The notes beneath the pieces were generated by a model that saw only the letters and a list, made by a program, of their open reading frames with translations, had not been told where the DNA came from and did not search any database. The translations under genes and the position numbers were made by a program. Source: Microlunatus soli (lineage in GTDB: Bacteria > Actinomycetota > Actinomycetes > Propionibacteriales > Propionibacteriaceae). From it: a DNA stretch of 64,000 nt. Where the stretch lies: assembly GCF_900105385.1 (NCBI RefSeq), contig NZ_LT629772.1, positions 1,488,001 through 1,552,000 on the forward strand. The letters run 5' to 3'. Shown here one piece after another: positions 35,587 to 44,458 of the stretch (the stretch's first letter is position 1; each line of letters begins with the position of its first letter).

Positions 35587-36165
35587 TCAGGAGTTGAAGC
35601 TGCTCTGGGTGCGTTCGAGGCCGTTGATGATCAAGGACTCGACGGCGTCGGCGGCGCGAGCGATCTCGATCTCGACATCGTCGCGTTCTCGAGCGGCGAA
35701 GTTGCTGAGCAGGAAGTCTGCGGGATCCTGCCGGCCGGGCGGACGGCCGACACCGAACCGGACCCGGTAGTAGTCGCCGACCGACAGCGACTTGCGGATC
35801 GACCGCAGACCATTGTGTCCGTTGTCGCCGCCGCCGAGTTTGACCCGCATCTGGCCGAGATCGAGATCGAGCTCGTCATGGATCACGATCAGATGATCGG
35901 GTTTGATCTTGTAGTAGCCGGATGCCTTGCTGACCGCGGCACCGGTCTCGTTCATGAAAGTACGGGATTTGAGCAGCACTGCGCGGGTGCTGTCCGGCCC
36001 GGGTGGACCGATCCGGCCTTCGGCGATCTCGGCCCGCATCCGTGCCGGGTTGGAGAATTTCGACCCGAAACGGCGCCCAAGCTCGTCGACCACCCGGAAG
36101 CCGACGTTGTGCCGATGCATGGCATATCCGGGGCCCGGGTTTCCGAGCCCAACGATCAGCCACAT
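35587..36165 (-). CDS. pth: peptidyl-tRNA hydrolase
   Basis: Releases tRNA from peptidyl-tRNAs that drop off the ribosome. The 192-residue product has the usual size. Catalytic His19 is in GLGNPGPGYAMHRHNVGF, and the HDELDLDLGQMRVKLGGGDN and GHNGLRSI blocks carry the conserved Asp and Asn residues of the active site. It follows rplY by 72 bases on the same strand, as in most actinobacteria (glmU, prs, rplY, pth). Confidence 0.97.
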   Translation of the reverse strand: MWLIVGLGNPGPGYAMHRHNVGFRVVDELGRRFGSKFSNPARMRAEIAEGRIGPPGPDSTRAVLLKSRTFMNETGAAVSKASGYYKIKPDHLIVIHDELDLDLGQMRVKLGGGDNGHNGLRSIRKSLSVGDYYRVRFGVGRPPGRQDPADFLLSNFAARERDDVEIEIARAADAVESLIINGLERTQSSFNS

Positions 36166-36237
36166 CAGTGTCGTCGACTTCCAGGTGGTCGGTCAGGTCA
36201 AGCGGTGATGGCGGTGTTGGTGCGCAGCCGCGATCGG

Positions 36238-36885
36238 TCAGGACTCGGAGTCGTCGGACTCGGAATCCTCGCCGGACTCCTCGCCTTCGCCCTCGCCCTC
36301 GGTCTCCTCGCCTTCGGCTGCGGCCGCTTCTTCCTCTTCCTCGGCCGCGGACCGAGCAGCGCTGACGCTCACGATCAGGGTGTCCGGATCGACCGCCAGG
36401 GTCGAGCCCTCCGGCAGCTCCAGATCCGAGGCGTGGATCTGTGCACCGACGTCCAGGCCCTCGACGGAGATGGTGATGCCTTCGGGGATGTTGGTGGCCT
36501 CGGCCTCGATGGCGACATCGTTGCGGTCCCACATCGCGACGGTGTCCGGAGCGGTCTCGCCCTCGGAGTGCAGGGTGACGTCGACGGTGACCTTCTCACC
36601 GCGACGCACCATCACCAGGTCGACGTGCTCGATGAAGCCCTTGATCGGATCGCGCTGGATCTGCTTGGGCAGCGCGAGCTGGGACTTGCCGTCGACCTCG
36701 ATCGACAGCAGCGCGTTGTGCTCGCGCAGTGCCATCAGGGTCGCGTGTCCCGGAAGGGTGATGTGCTGGGGATCCGAACCGTGTCCGTACAGGACGGCGG
36801 GGACCTTGTCGGCGCGACGAATACGGCGGGCTGCACCCTTGCCGAATTCGGTGCGCAATTCGGCGGTGAGCTTGACCTCGGCCAC
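36238..36885 (-). CDS. rplY: 50S ribosomal protein L25/general stress protein Ctc
   Basis: Binds 5S rRNA in the ribosome. The 215-residue Ctc-type product has an N-terminal L25 domain (VKLTAELRTEFGKGAARRIR to about 95) and a C-terminal TL5 beta domain (about 96-180, with GITISVEGLDVGAQIHASDL). It ends in a strongly acidic Glu/Asp/Ser tail (residues about 183-215, EEEEEAAAAEGEETEGEGE) that is longer than in many homologues. It starts with GTG with GAGGAG upstream. Ctc is a stress-induced protein in Gram-positive bacteria, so stress control is possible. Confidence 0.95.
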   Translation of the reverse strand: MAEVKLTAELRTEFGKGAARRIRRADKVPAVLYGHGSDPQHITLPGHATLMALREHNALLSIEVDGKSQLALPKQIQRDPIKGFIEHVDLVMVRRGEKVTVDVTLHSEGETAPDTVAMWDRNDVAIEAEATNIPEGITISVEGLDVGAQIHASDLELPEGSTLAVDPDTLIVSVSAARSAAEEEEEAAAAEGEETEGEGEGEESGEDSESDDSES

Positions 36886-37184
36886 GAACGACTCCTCGAA
36901 CTGAATGCGTTTTGATTTCCGACATGCTCAGCGAGGAGTGACCGGCGTGCACACACGGTGCGACGCAACCAGGTCGATCACGGCCGATCCGGCCCTCGCC
37001 GAGGCAACCGGGACAGCGTACCCAATGGGTCACCGCACCGCCAACTCCGCGCTCAGCCTCCCCTGCACTCCACGATCAGCGCTATCCAGATGCGACGACG
37101 TGGGGTGAGCAGCGTAGGTGACCACGGTGGGTGCCCACGCCCGGGGTCCGGGGGTCGCCCGCCGCCGAGCGAAGCGAGGACCTA
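36886..37184. promoter_or_regulatory. prs-rplY intergenic region
   Basis: 299 bases that must hold the end of the prs transcript and the rplY promoter. GC-rich inverted sequence near 37119-37175 is a possible terminator for prs. No RNA gene is recognised. Confidence 0.4.
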
Positions 37185-38162
37185 TCAGCTCGCGCCGTTG
37201 AACAGGGAGGTGACCGAGCCGTCCTCGAAGACCTCCTGGATGGCGCGGGAGATCAGCGGGGCGATGGAGAGCACGGTGAGCTTGCCGAACTGCCGCTCGG
37301 GCGGGATCGGCAGGGTGTTGGTGACGATGACCTCTTCGAACGGGGAGTTGTTCAGCCGTTCGGTCGCCGGGCCGGAGAGCACCGGGTGGGTGGCTGCGGC
37401 GATCACGGCCTTGGCGCCGCGGGCAACCAGTGCCTCGGCGGCCTGGCAGATCGTGCCGGCGGTGTCGATCATGTCGTCGACCAGCAGGCAGACCCGGCCG
37501 GACACGTCGCCGACCACCTCGTGCACGGCAACGGTGTTGGCCACGTTGGGATCGCGCCGCTTGTGGATGATCGCCAGCGGGCAGCCGAGTTGGTCACTCC
37601 ACATGTCCGCCAGCCGGACCCGGCCGGCGTCCGGCGACACGATCGTCATCTCGGAGGTGTCGTACTGGGCCTTGACGTGCTGGGCGAGCACGGGCAACGC
37701 CCAGAGGTGGTCGACCGGGCCGTCGAAGAAGCCCTGGATCTGGGCGGCGTGCAGGTCGACCGACATCAGCCGATCGGCGCCGGCGGTCTTGTAGAGATCT
37801 GCGATCAGCCGGGCCGAGATCGGCTCCCGGCCGGCGTGCTTCTTGTCCTGACGCGCGTACGGGTAGAACGGCGCGACCACCGTGATCCGCTTGGCCGACG
37901 CCCGCTTCAGCGCATCGACCATGATCAACTGCTCCATCACCCACTCGTTGACCGGTGCGGCGTGGGACTGGATGACGAAGGCGTCGCTGCCGCGCACCGA
38001 CTCCTCGAAGCGGACGTAGATCTCGGAGTTGGCGTAGGCCAGCGCGCGGGTCGGCACCAACTCGACCTTCATCAGGTCAGCGATCTCGTGTGCGAGCTCG
38101 GGATAGGCCCGGCCGCTGAACAACATCAGGTGCTTGTTGTTCGGTTTGAGAACTCCGGTCAT
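37185..38162 (-). CDS. prs: ribose-phosphate pyrophosphokinase
   Basis: Makes phosphoribosyl pyrophosphate from ribose-5-phosphate and ATP, for nucleotide, His and Trp synthesis. The 325-residue product has LMLFSGRAYPELAHEIAD at the N-terminus and the signature VSVDLHAAQIQGFF-type block (SVDLHAAQIQGFFDGP). The flexible ATP loop is YPYARQDKKHAGREPIS and the PRPP-binding loop LLVDDMIDTAGTI. ATG at 38162 with GGGGAG upstream is the canonical start; the much longer open frame upstream runs through the tandem repeat and into glmU and is not coding. Confidence 0.97.
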   Translation of the reverse strand: MTGVLKPNNKHLMLFSGRAYPELAHEIADLMKVELVPTRALAYANSEIYVRFEESVRGSDAFVIQSHAAPVNEWVMEQLIMVDALKRASAKRITVVAPFYPYARQDKKHAGREPISARLIADLYKTAGADRLMSVDLHAAQIQGFFDGPVDHLWALPVLAQHVKAQYDTSEMTIVSPDAGRVRLADMWSDQLGCPLAIIHKRRDPNVANTVAVHEVVGDVSGRVCLLVDDMIDTAGTICQAAEALVARGAKAVIAAATHPVLSGPATERLNNSPFEEVIVTNTLPIPPERQFGKLTVLSIAPLISRAIQEVFEDGSVTSLFNGAS

Positions 38163-38180
38163 CGCTGGTCTCCCCTTGTT

Positions 38181-38270
38181 CGGCCCTGGTCCTGCGTCCG
38201 GCCCTGGTCCTGCGCTGTTCGGCCCTGATGCTGCGCTGGTCGGCCCTGATGCTGCGCTGCTCGGTCCTGC
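38181..38270. repeat. tandem repeat of 18-21 bases in the glmU-prs gap
   Basis: Four units beginning CGGCCCTG (38181, 38199, 38220, 38241) and a partial fifth, for example CGGCCCTGATGCTGCGCTG. It occupies most of the 127-base space before prs, so it lies in the prs leader if glmU and prs are cotranscribed. Confidence 0.85.
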
Positions 38271-38289
38271 TTCCTGCACACGGCTCGGC

Positions 38290-39753
38290 CTATTCCGTGC
38301 CCTGGTCCTCCGCTGCCGTTGCAGCATCGGCGGTCTTGCTGCCGGCTCGGTTGCGAGCAACCCAGCCCGTCGAATTGTGCTGCCTACCCCGCGCAATCCC
38401 CAACTCGCCGACTCCGACATCTTCGGTGACCACCGAACCGGCCGCAACATAGGCGCCGTCGGCGACGGTGACCGGCGCCACCAACACGCTGTCGCTGCCG
38501 ACGAAGCTGAACCGTCCGACACTGGAGCTGTGCTTGTTCACCCCGTCGTAGTTGGCGAAGATCGTGCCCGCACCGATGTTGGCGCCCTCGCCGATCTCGG
38601 TGTCGCCGGCGTAGGTCAGATGCGGCACCTTGGCGCCGGGGCCGACGTGGGAGTTCTTCAGCTCGACGAAGGTGCCGATGTGTGCGTCGGCGTCCAGCAC
38701 CGTTCCCGGCCGCAGGTACGCGTACGGTCCGATCGTCACGCCGGATCCGATCACGGCCAGCGAGCCATGCGTACGGCAGACCGTGGCGCCTTCGCCGACC
38801 TCGACGTCGGTCAGTGTGGTGTCCGGTCCGATCACCGAGTCCGCGCCGACGACGGTGGTGCCTTCCAGGACCGTGCCGGGCAGCAGCGTGACGTCGGCGG
38901 CCAGATCGACGTCGGCGTGGATCCAGGTGGTGGCCGGGTCCACGATGGTGACGCCCTCCAGCATCCAGTGTTCGCAGATCCGCCGGTTCAGTTCCTTGCC
39001 CACGGCGGCGAGCTGGACGCGGGTGTTGACGCCCTCGACCTCCCACAGGTCATCGGTGACGTAGGCCCCGATCCGATGCCCCGCGGCTTCGGCGATGGCG
39101 GGCAGGTCGGTGAGGTAGTACTCGCCTTGGGAGTTGTCGGTGGTCAGCCGGCTCAGTCCTTCGCGCAGTACGGCGGCGTCGAAGACGAACAGCCCGGAGT
39201 TGATCTCGTCGACAGCTCGCTCGGCGGCGTCGGCGTCCTTGTGCTCGACGATGCGTTGCACCCGGCCGGTGCTGTCCCGGATGATCCGTCCGTAGCCGGT
39301 CGGGTCCGGGACCCGGGCGCTGAGGACGGTGAGCGCGTTCTGCTCGGCGCGGTGCTGATGGACGAAGCGCTGCAGGGTGCTGCCGGTCAGCAGCGGCGCA
39401 TCGCCGAGAGTGACGACGACCTCACCGGCCACGTCACCGAGCTGGTCCATCGCGCAGCGAACAGCGTGACCGGTGCCGTAGGCGTCGTCGGACTGATGGA
39501 CCACCTGGACGTTGGGGGCGATCTGGGCCAGCGCCGGTTCGACCTGGTCGGCCATCACGCCCACCACGACGACCAGATGTTCCGAACGCAACTGCTCGGC
39601 GGCGTTGATGGCGTGCCCGACCAGCGGTCGACCGGCGATCTCGTGCAGCAGTTTGGACTTCGCCGACTTCATCCGGGTGCCGCCGCCGGCCGCCAGCACG
39701 ATCACGGCGGCGACCGGGGCGAACTCGGCCTCGGGTTCGGACGAGGTGCTCAC
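38290..39753 (-). CDS. glmU: bifunctional UDP-N-acetylglucosamine pyrophosphorylase/glucosamine-1-phosphate acetyltransferase
   Basis: Makes UDP-GlcNAc for peptidoglycan and other envelope sugars. The 487-residue product has the N-terminal uridyltransferase domain with LAAGGGTRMKSAKSKLLHEI at about 21-40 and GDAPLL. The C-terminal left-handed beta-helix acetyltransferase (about 260-470) has hexapeptide repeats and the GPYAYLRPGTVL and NYDGVNKH blocks. It starts with GTG. The C-terminal 25 residues are Ala- and Glu-rich. It is first in the glmU, prs, rplY, pth series. Confidence 0.97.
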   Translation of the reverse strand: MSTSSEPEAEFAPVAAVIVLAAGGGTRMKSAKSKLLHEIAGRPLVGHAINAAEQLRSEHLVVVVGVMADQVEPALAQIAPNVQVVHQSDDAYGTGHAVRCAMDQLGDVAGEVVVTLGDAPLLTGSTLQRFVHQHRAEQNALTVLSARVPDPTGYGRIIRDSTGRVQRIVEHKDADAAERAVDEINSGLFVFDAAVLREGLSRLTTDNSQGEYYLTDLPAIAEAAGHRIGAYVTDDLWEVEGVNTRVQLAAVGKELNRRICEHWMLEGVTIVDPATTWIHADVDLAADVTLLPGTVLEGTTVVGADSVIGPDTTLTDVEVGEGATVCRTHGSLAVIGSGVTIGPYAYLRPGTVLDADAHIGTFVELKNSHVGPGAKVPHLTYAGDTEIGEGANIGAGTIFANYDGVNKHSSSVGRFSFVGSDSVLVAPVTVADGAYVAAGSVVTEDVGVGELGIARGRQHNSTGWVARNRAGSKTADAATAAEDQGTE

Positions 39754-39866
39754 ACATGCTCCCTGAGAAGTCGACGTCGGCGAGACAGTCTCACTATGTC
39801 ACGGTCCCGATCCCGGGTCCGTCCCGGCGCAGAGTAGTCACCCCACCCCGCCGACGCCAGTCCTCC

Positions 39867-41177
39867 TCAGGTTGGCTCCTCGGCGGACCGTCCGGCCGCC
39901 CGATCGGCGAGGACGGCGGCGAGTTGGCCGACCGCCCAGCGCAGGTCCTCCTCGGCGATCACCAGCGGCGGAGAGAATCGGATCGTCGAGCCGTGGGTGT
40001 CCTTGGCCAGGATGCCCCGATCAGCGAGTCGTTCGCAGACGTCGCGGCCGGAACCGAGCTCAGGCTCGATGTCGATCCCGGCCCACAGGCCGATCGTCCG
40101 GACCGCTCGCAATCCGTTGCCCAGCAGGGGTTTCAGTTCATCGGCCAAGACCTCCCCGACTCGTTCGGCCCGCCGCTGGACCTCGCCCTCGGCCAGGATG
40201 GCCACGACCTCGCGGCCGATGGCGCAGGCCAGTGGGTTGCCACCGAAGGTGGAGCCGTGCTGCCCCGGGCCGAGGACGCCGAGGATCTCGGTGTTGCCGA
40301 CCACCGCCGACACCGGGACGATGCCGCCGCCGAGCGCCTTGCCGAGGATGATCAGGTCGGGGCTGACTCCGACATGGTCGACGGCCAGCGTTCGCCCGGT
40401 GCGCCCGAGACCGGACTGGATCTCGTCGGCGACGAACAACACCCGATGGTCCGAGCACAGTTGGCGCACCCGGCTCAGGTAGCCGTCGGGCGGAATGATC
40501 ACCCCGGCCTCACCCTGGATCGGTTCGATCAACACGGCGGCGGTGTTGTCGGTGATGGCTGCGGCCAACGCATCGGCGTCGCCGTACGGGACGGTGACGA
40601 AGCCCGGCGTGAACGGACCGAACCCGTCCCGGGCGATCGGATCGTCGGAGAACCCGACGATCGTGGTGGTACGGCCGTGGAAGTTGCCGGCCGCGACGAT
40701 GATCTCTGCGGCGCCGTCGGGGACGCCTTTGACGTCATACGCCCACTTCCGGCTGATCTTGATCGCGGTCTCGACCGCTTCAGCGCCGGTGTTCATCGGG
40801 ATCATCATCTCTTTGCCGACCAGCGAGCAGAGCTCGGCGGCGAACGGACCGAGTTGATCATGGTTGAACGCCCGGCTGACCAGCGTCAGTTCGTCCAACT
40901 GCCGGCGGGCCGCCATCAGCAGCCGCTGGTTGGCGTGGCCGAAGTTCATCGCCGAGTAGGCACTCAGCAGGTCGAGGTAGCGCCGGCCGCGCAGATCGGT
41001 GACCCAGGCTCCGGTGGCCGCCGCGGCGACCACCGGAAGCGGGTGGTAGTTGTGGGCGACATGCTGGTCGATCAACTCCAGGCTGAGCCGGTCGGCATCC
41101 GGACGCGGCTTCTCCGACCCGATCTCGCCCTGCTCGGGCGTGGTGATCATGGATTCTCCCTTCGTGGTGGTGGTCAT
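39867..41177 (-). CDS. rocD: ornithine aminotransferase
   Basis: A pyridoxal-phosphate enzyme that turns ornithine and 2-oxoglutarate into glutamate-5-semialdehyde and glutamate. The 436-residue product shows NYHPLPVVAAAATGAWVTDL, NTGAEAVETAIKISRKWAY, FHGRTT, FVADEIQSGLGRTG and the PLP-lysine segment LIILGKALGGG. ATG at 41177 overlaps the TGA of the ddaH-like gene (ATGA) with GGAG nine bases upstream, so the two enzymes are made together and probably form one pathway from arginine or its derivatives to glutamate. Confidence 0.95.
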   Translation of the reverse strand: MTTTTKGESMITTPEQGEIGSEKPRPDADRLSLELIDQHVAHNYHPLPVVAAAATGAWVTDLRGRRYLDLLSAYSAMNFGHANQRLLMAARRQLDELTLVSRAFNHDQLGPFAAELCSLVGKEMMIPMNTGAEAVETAIKISRKWAYDVKGVPDGAAEIIVAAGNFHGRTTTIVGFSDDPIARDGFGPFTPGFVTVPYGDADALAAAITDNTAAVLIEPIQGEAGVIIPPDGYLSRVRQLCSDHRVLFVADEIQSGLGRTGRTLAVDHVGVSPDLIILGKALGGGIVPVSAVVGNTEILGVLGPGQHGSTFGGNPLACAIGREVVAILAEGEVQRRAERVGEVLADELKPLLGNGLRAVRTIGLWAGIDIEPELGSGRDVCERLADRGILAKDTHGSTIRFSPPLVIAEEDLRWAVGQLAAVLADRAAGRSAEEPT

Positions 41178-42013
41178 CGCCGGATCTCCAAGGTGCAGCA
41201 CTTCACCGAACCGCCGCCCTTGAGCAGCTCGGACAGGTCGACTCCGATCGGTTCGAACCCTCTGCGCCGCAGCTGCTCGGCGAGTTCGGGAGCAGCGTCG
41301 GTCATGATCACGTGCAGTCCGTCGGACACCGCGTTCAGGCCGAGAACCGCGGCGTCAGCGGCGGTGGCCAGCACCGCATCGGGATAGAGCGTCTTTAGCA
41401 GGGATCGGCTGGTCGGGGCGAAGGCGTCGGGATAGTAGGCGATCTCGTCCTCGGACAGCACCGCGAGCGCGGTGTCCAGGTGGTAGTACCGCGGATCGAC
41501 CAGCTCCAGGCTGATCACCTCGCGGCCGGTCACCTCGGCGACCTCTACGTGGGCTGCCGGATCGGTCCGGAAGCCCCAGCCGGCAAGGATCCGGTCGCCG
41601 ACCACCAGGAAGTCCCCCTCCCCCTCATTGGTGGCGACGCTGTCGTGAACGGTCAGCCCCTGTGTGCCGAACCACTCGGCGTACGCGGGACCTTCGGCCG
41701 ATCGTTCGGGGTGGGCGAAGCGGGCGGTGATCGCGAGCCCGTCGACGACCAGGCCGCCGTTGGCGGCGTACACCATGTCCGGCAGACCGGGCAGTGACGG
41801 CACCAAGTTGACCTGATGCCCCAACTGCCGGTAGCTGTCCTGCAACTGCTGCCACTGGGCCACCGCACGGTCCACATCGACCGGCCGACCCGGATCCATC
41901 CAGGGATTGATCGCGTAGCGGACCGCGAAGTGGTCCGGCCTGGTCATCGCGAAGTTGCGCAGGCGTGGCTGCCGCGCCGCCCGCTCGTGGCGGGTCAGAG
42001 TAGTGGTCGACAT
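41174..42013 (-). CDS. DDAH/arginine-dihydrolase-like guanidino-modifying enzyme
   Basis: A 279-residue member of the guanidino-group modifying superfamily. Seen are RPDHFAVRYAINPWMD near residue 25, LPGLPDMVYAANGGLVVDG, EGEGDFL and the C-terminal GGGSVKCCTLEIRR, where Cys272 should be the nucleophile. Annotated relatives are called dimethylargininases, but the tight coupling to rocD suggests that the product is ornithine or a precursor, as in arginine dihydrolases. The same trio (this gene, rocD, a divergent Lrp) is found in mycobacteria. ATG at 42013 gives the usual N-terminus. Confidence 0.82.
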   Translation of the reverse strand: MSTTTLTRHERAARQPRLRNFAMTRPDHFAVRYAINPWMDPGRPVDVDRAVAQWQQLQDSYRQLGHQVNLVPSLPGLPDMVYAANGGLVVDGLAITARFAHPERSAEGPAYAEWFGTQGLTVHDSVATNEGEGDFLVVGDRILAGWGFRTDPAAHVEVAEVTGREVISLELVDPRYYHLDTALAVLSEDEIAYYPDAFAPTSRSLLKTLYPDAVLATAADAAVLGLNAVSDGLHVIMTDAAPELAEQLRRRGFEPIGVDLSELLKGGGSVKCCTLEIRR

Positions 42014-42127
42014 ATCTGGACCGTACGAGTCCGGCCTGGCGCAATCAATCGCCAAACATTTCACAGATGATAGCGATATATTGCAGCTGTCGGATGTTGG
42101 TGGCTATTTATTGCACAGGGGGGGCGC
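42014..42127. promoter_or_regulatory. divergent control region between the arginine genes and lrp
   Basis: A 114-base space that is clearly richer in A and T than its surroundings (for example GATAGCGATATATTGCAG and GGCTATTTATTGCACAGG). Lrp proteins favour such DNA, so it likely carries the binding sites that control both sides. Confidence 0.65.
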
Positions 42128-42613
42128 ATGTCCGGACCGATGGTGCTCGATGAGACCGATGAACGGATCCTCACCGTGCTGACCCGCAACGCTCGGGCGA
42201 CGTTCAACGAGATCGGCAGCGTGGTCGGGCTGTCCGCGCCGGCGGTCAAACGACGCGTCGACCGACTGGTCGCCAGCAAGGCGATCCGCGGCTTCACCAC
42301 GGTCGTCGACCCGGCAGCGATGGGATGGACCACCGAGGCCTACGTCAGCGTCTTCTGCACCGGGGTGGTGGCCCCGGAGGTGCTGGCCCGGGCCTGGGAG
42401 GACATCCCCGAGATCGTCAGCGCTGCCACCGTGACCGGGGCGGCCGACGCCGTGCTCCGGGTCGTCGCCAGCGATGTCGGCCATCTGGAACGGGCCATCG
42501 AGCGGATCCGGCGCAGCGGTTCGGTCGACCACAGCGACAGCGTCATCGTGCTCTCCCGGCTGATCGAACGCACCGGCAACGGCCGCGAGCCGGTCGAACC
42601 CCAGGACTCCTGA
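42128..42613 (+). CDS. Lrp/AsnC family regulator
   Basis: A 161-residue amino-acid-responsive regulator. The helix-turn-helix is DERILTVLTRNARATFNEIG with GLSAPAVKRRVDRLVASKAI, and the C-terminal effector half (RAM-like) includes TEAYVSVFCTGVVAPEVL and VTGAADAVLRVVA. Divergent from the ddaH-like and rocD genes, it very probably controls them in response to arginine or ornithine. Confidence 0.92.
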   Translation: MSGPMVLDETDERILTVLTRNARATFNEIGSVVGLSAPAVKRRVDRLVASKAIRGFTTVVDPAAMGWTTEAYVSVFCTGVVAPEVLARAWEDIPEIVSAATVTGAADAVLRVVASDVGHLERAIERIRRSGSVDHSDSVIVLSRLIERTGNGREPVEPQDS

Positions 42614-42627
42614 GCCTGCCGCCCCAA

Positions 42628-42692
42628 GAGTCCTCAGCCTGTCGAAGGACCATGATCAATATCACGGGCAGCCTTTCGACAAGCTCAGGGAC
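42628..42692. repeat. inverted pair of the CTGAGCCTGTCGAAGG element
   Basis: A copy at 42628-42650 and an inverted copy CCTTTCGACAAGCTCAGGG at 42672-42690, separated by about 21 bases. It lies after the Lrp gene and before the aldo/keto reductase gene, where a terminator is expected. Confidence 0.75.
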
Positions 42693-42782
42693 CCGGCCCG
42701 GTTTCGTCGTCCGGAATTGGTGTGGGATCGCGGGGGTCGATTGGACCGGGACAGTCGAAGATGATCTTCCTACCCTCGACGG

Positions 42783-43781
42783 ATGCAGCAACGATTCCTC
42801 GGCCGGACCGGCCTGCAGATCAGTGAACTCGGGCTCGGCACGATGTCCTTCGGTGCCCGCACCGACGAACCGACGGCGCAGCGCATGTTGGACCGCTTCG
42901 CTGCGGCGGGCGGCACCTTCATCGATACCGCCGACACCTATCAGTTCGGAGAGTCCGAACGGATCCTCGGCGGCTGGTTGGCCGGACAGGATCGCGATCG
43001 GTTCGTGATCGCCACCAAGGCGTACGGGGAGTCCGAGCCGGGCGGCCCGGTGCACGGCGCCGGCCGAAAACATCTGCTGCGTGCGGTCGAGGACAGCCTG
43101 CGTCGGCTGGGCACCGACTACATCGACCTCTATCAGATCCACGTCTTCGACGACGCGACGCCGTTCGAGGAGACGCTGTCGACGCTGAACGGGTTGGTCA
43201 CGAGCGGGAAGGTGCGTTTCGTCGGTGCCAGCAACTACACCGGCTGGCAATTGCAGAAGTCGGTCGATCTGGCCCATACGAACGGCTGGGAGCCGTTCGC
43301 CGGGCTGCAACCGCTGTACAACCTGCTGCAGCGCGACGCCGAGAACGAGTTGCTGCCGATCTGCGTCAACGAGGGCCTGGGGGTGCTCTGCTGGAGCCCG
43401 CTCGCAGGTGGTTGGCTGTCCGGCCGCTACGCACCGACAATGACGGCGCCGCCGTCGGACAGTCGCTTCGCCGACCAGCCCGAGGCCTGGCGGGCGCAGG
43501 CGACCGAGGCCACGTGGCAGGTCGTGGCGACGGTGGACAAGATCGCCGCCGAGGTCGGCCGGACACCGTCCCAAGTTGCGCTGCGCTGGTTGTTGCAGCA
43601 GCCCGCCGTCACCGCGCCGATCATCGGTGCTCGTTCGGTGGAGCAGTTGACCGACAGTCTGGACACCGTCGACTGGTCGCTGACCGATGAGCAGCTGACC
43701 GCCCTGGAGGCGGCCAGTCGACGGCCGCTTCCCTACCCCTACGAGCTGCAGCGTCTCCCGCAATTCGTCCGGCGATCATGA
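42783..43781 (+). CDS. aldo/keto reductase
   Basis: A 332-residue NADPH-dependent reductase with a TIM-barrel fold. The catalytic tetrad is visible: Asp48, Tyr53 (DTADTYQFG), Lys79 (IATKAYG) and His120 (DLYQIHVFD). The C-terminal SVEQLTDSLDTVDWSLTDEQ is the family cofactor-binding end. The physiological substrate is unknown. It stands alone, convergent with the DHFR-like gene 28 bases on. Confidence 0.92.
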   Translation: MQQRFLGRTGLQISELGLGTMSFGARTDEPTAQRMLDRFAAAGGTFIDTADTYQFGESERILGGWLAGQDRDRFVIATKAYGESEPGGPVHGAGRKHLLRAVEDSLRRLGTDYIDLYQIHVFDDATPFEETLSTLNGLVTSGKVRFVGASNYTGWQLQKSVDLAHTNGWEPFAGLQPLYNLLQRDAENELLPICVNEGLGVLCWSPLAGGWLSGRYAPTMTAPPSDSRFADQPEAWRAQATEATWQVVATVDKIAAEVGRTPSQVALRWLLQQPAVTAPIIGARSVEQLTDSLDTVDWSLTDEQLTALEAASRRPLPYPYELQRLPQFVRRS

Positions 43782-43809
43782 CCTCCGACGACGTGCTCCG
43801 GGCTGCTGA

Positions 43810-44367
43810 TCATCGGCCGACGGGCCGGGCGTAGCGGGAGAGCACCGCAGCGCCGGATTGCTCGACCGATACGCACTCCAACTCCACCGTCGCATCGTCG
43901 GGGAACAGCCGGTCTCCGGAGCCGATGACGATCGGGAACGTCAGCAGCCGGTACTCGTCGATCAGGTCGACAGCGGCCAGGCTGCGGACGACGCTCAGGC
44001 TGCCGGCGACGACCACGTCATGGTGCTCGCTCTTGATCACCTCGACCAGATCGCCGGTGATCAACTCCGAGCCGGGCCAGGCCGACACGTCCGACAGGCT
44101 GCGCGACGCGACCAGCTTCGGTACGGCGTTCATCCGGGCCGCGAACGGATCGTCGCGGCCCGGCCAGATCGTGGCGAACAGTTGCCAGGTCTGCCGGCCG
44201 AGCAGCAGCACACCGTCGTCGAGGATGGGGCCGAGCCGGAACTTGTCACCGGCAACGCTGTCCGGGCCGTAGCGGAAGGCCCAGCCGCCGCCCGCGGTGC
44301 CGCCGGAGCCGTCCGGGTCGGAGATGATGCCGTCGAGGGTGATGAACTCGATCACGGTGATGGTCAC
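43810..44367 (-). CDS. dihydrofolate-reductase-like (RibD C-terminal) protein
   Basis: A 185-residue protein of the RibD_C/DHFR-like fold: VIEFITLDGIISDPDGSGG at the N-terminus, DGVLLLGRQTWQLFATIWPG in the middle and VIGSGDRLFPDD near the end. Proteins of this group are found next to ECF sigma factor genes, as here (91 bases from the sigma gene on the same strand), and probably act as NADPH-linked reductases of unknown substrate. It starts with GTG. Confidence 0.87.
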   Translation of the reverse strand: MTITVIEFITLDGIISDPDGSGGTAGGGWAFRYGPDSVAGDKFRLGPILDDGVLLLGRQTWQLFATIWPGRDDPFAARMNAVPKLVASRSLSDVSAWPGSELITGDLVEVIKSEHHDVVVAGSLSVVRSLAAVDLIDEYRLLTFPIVIGSGDRLFPDDATVELECVSVEQSGAAVLSRYARPVGR

Positions 44368-44458
44368 GATGAGGTCCCGTCTGTGAGGGTTGCTGATGGT
44401 TTCGTCGGTACATACCGCGCACCTCGGCCGGACTCATCGCTGCCGATCGATCTTTTTC

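Noticed and set aside
37185-38522. Extended prs frame starting at 38522
   Set aside because: The extension translates the tandem repeat and glmU in another frame; ATG 38162 has the canonical N-terminus and a good ribosome site.
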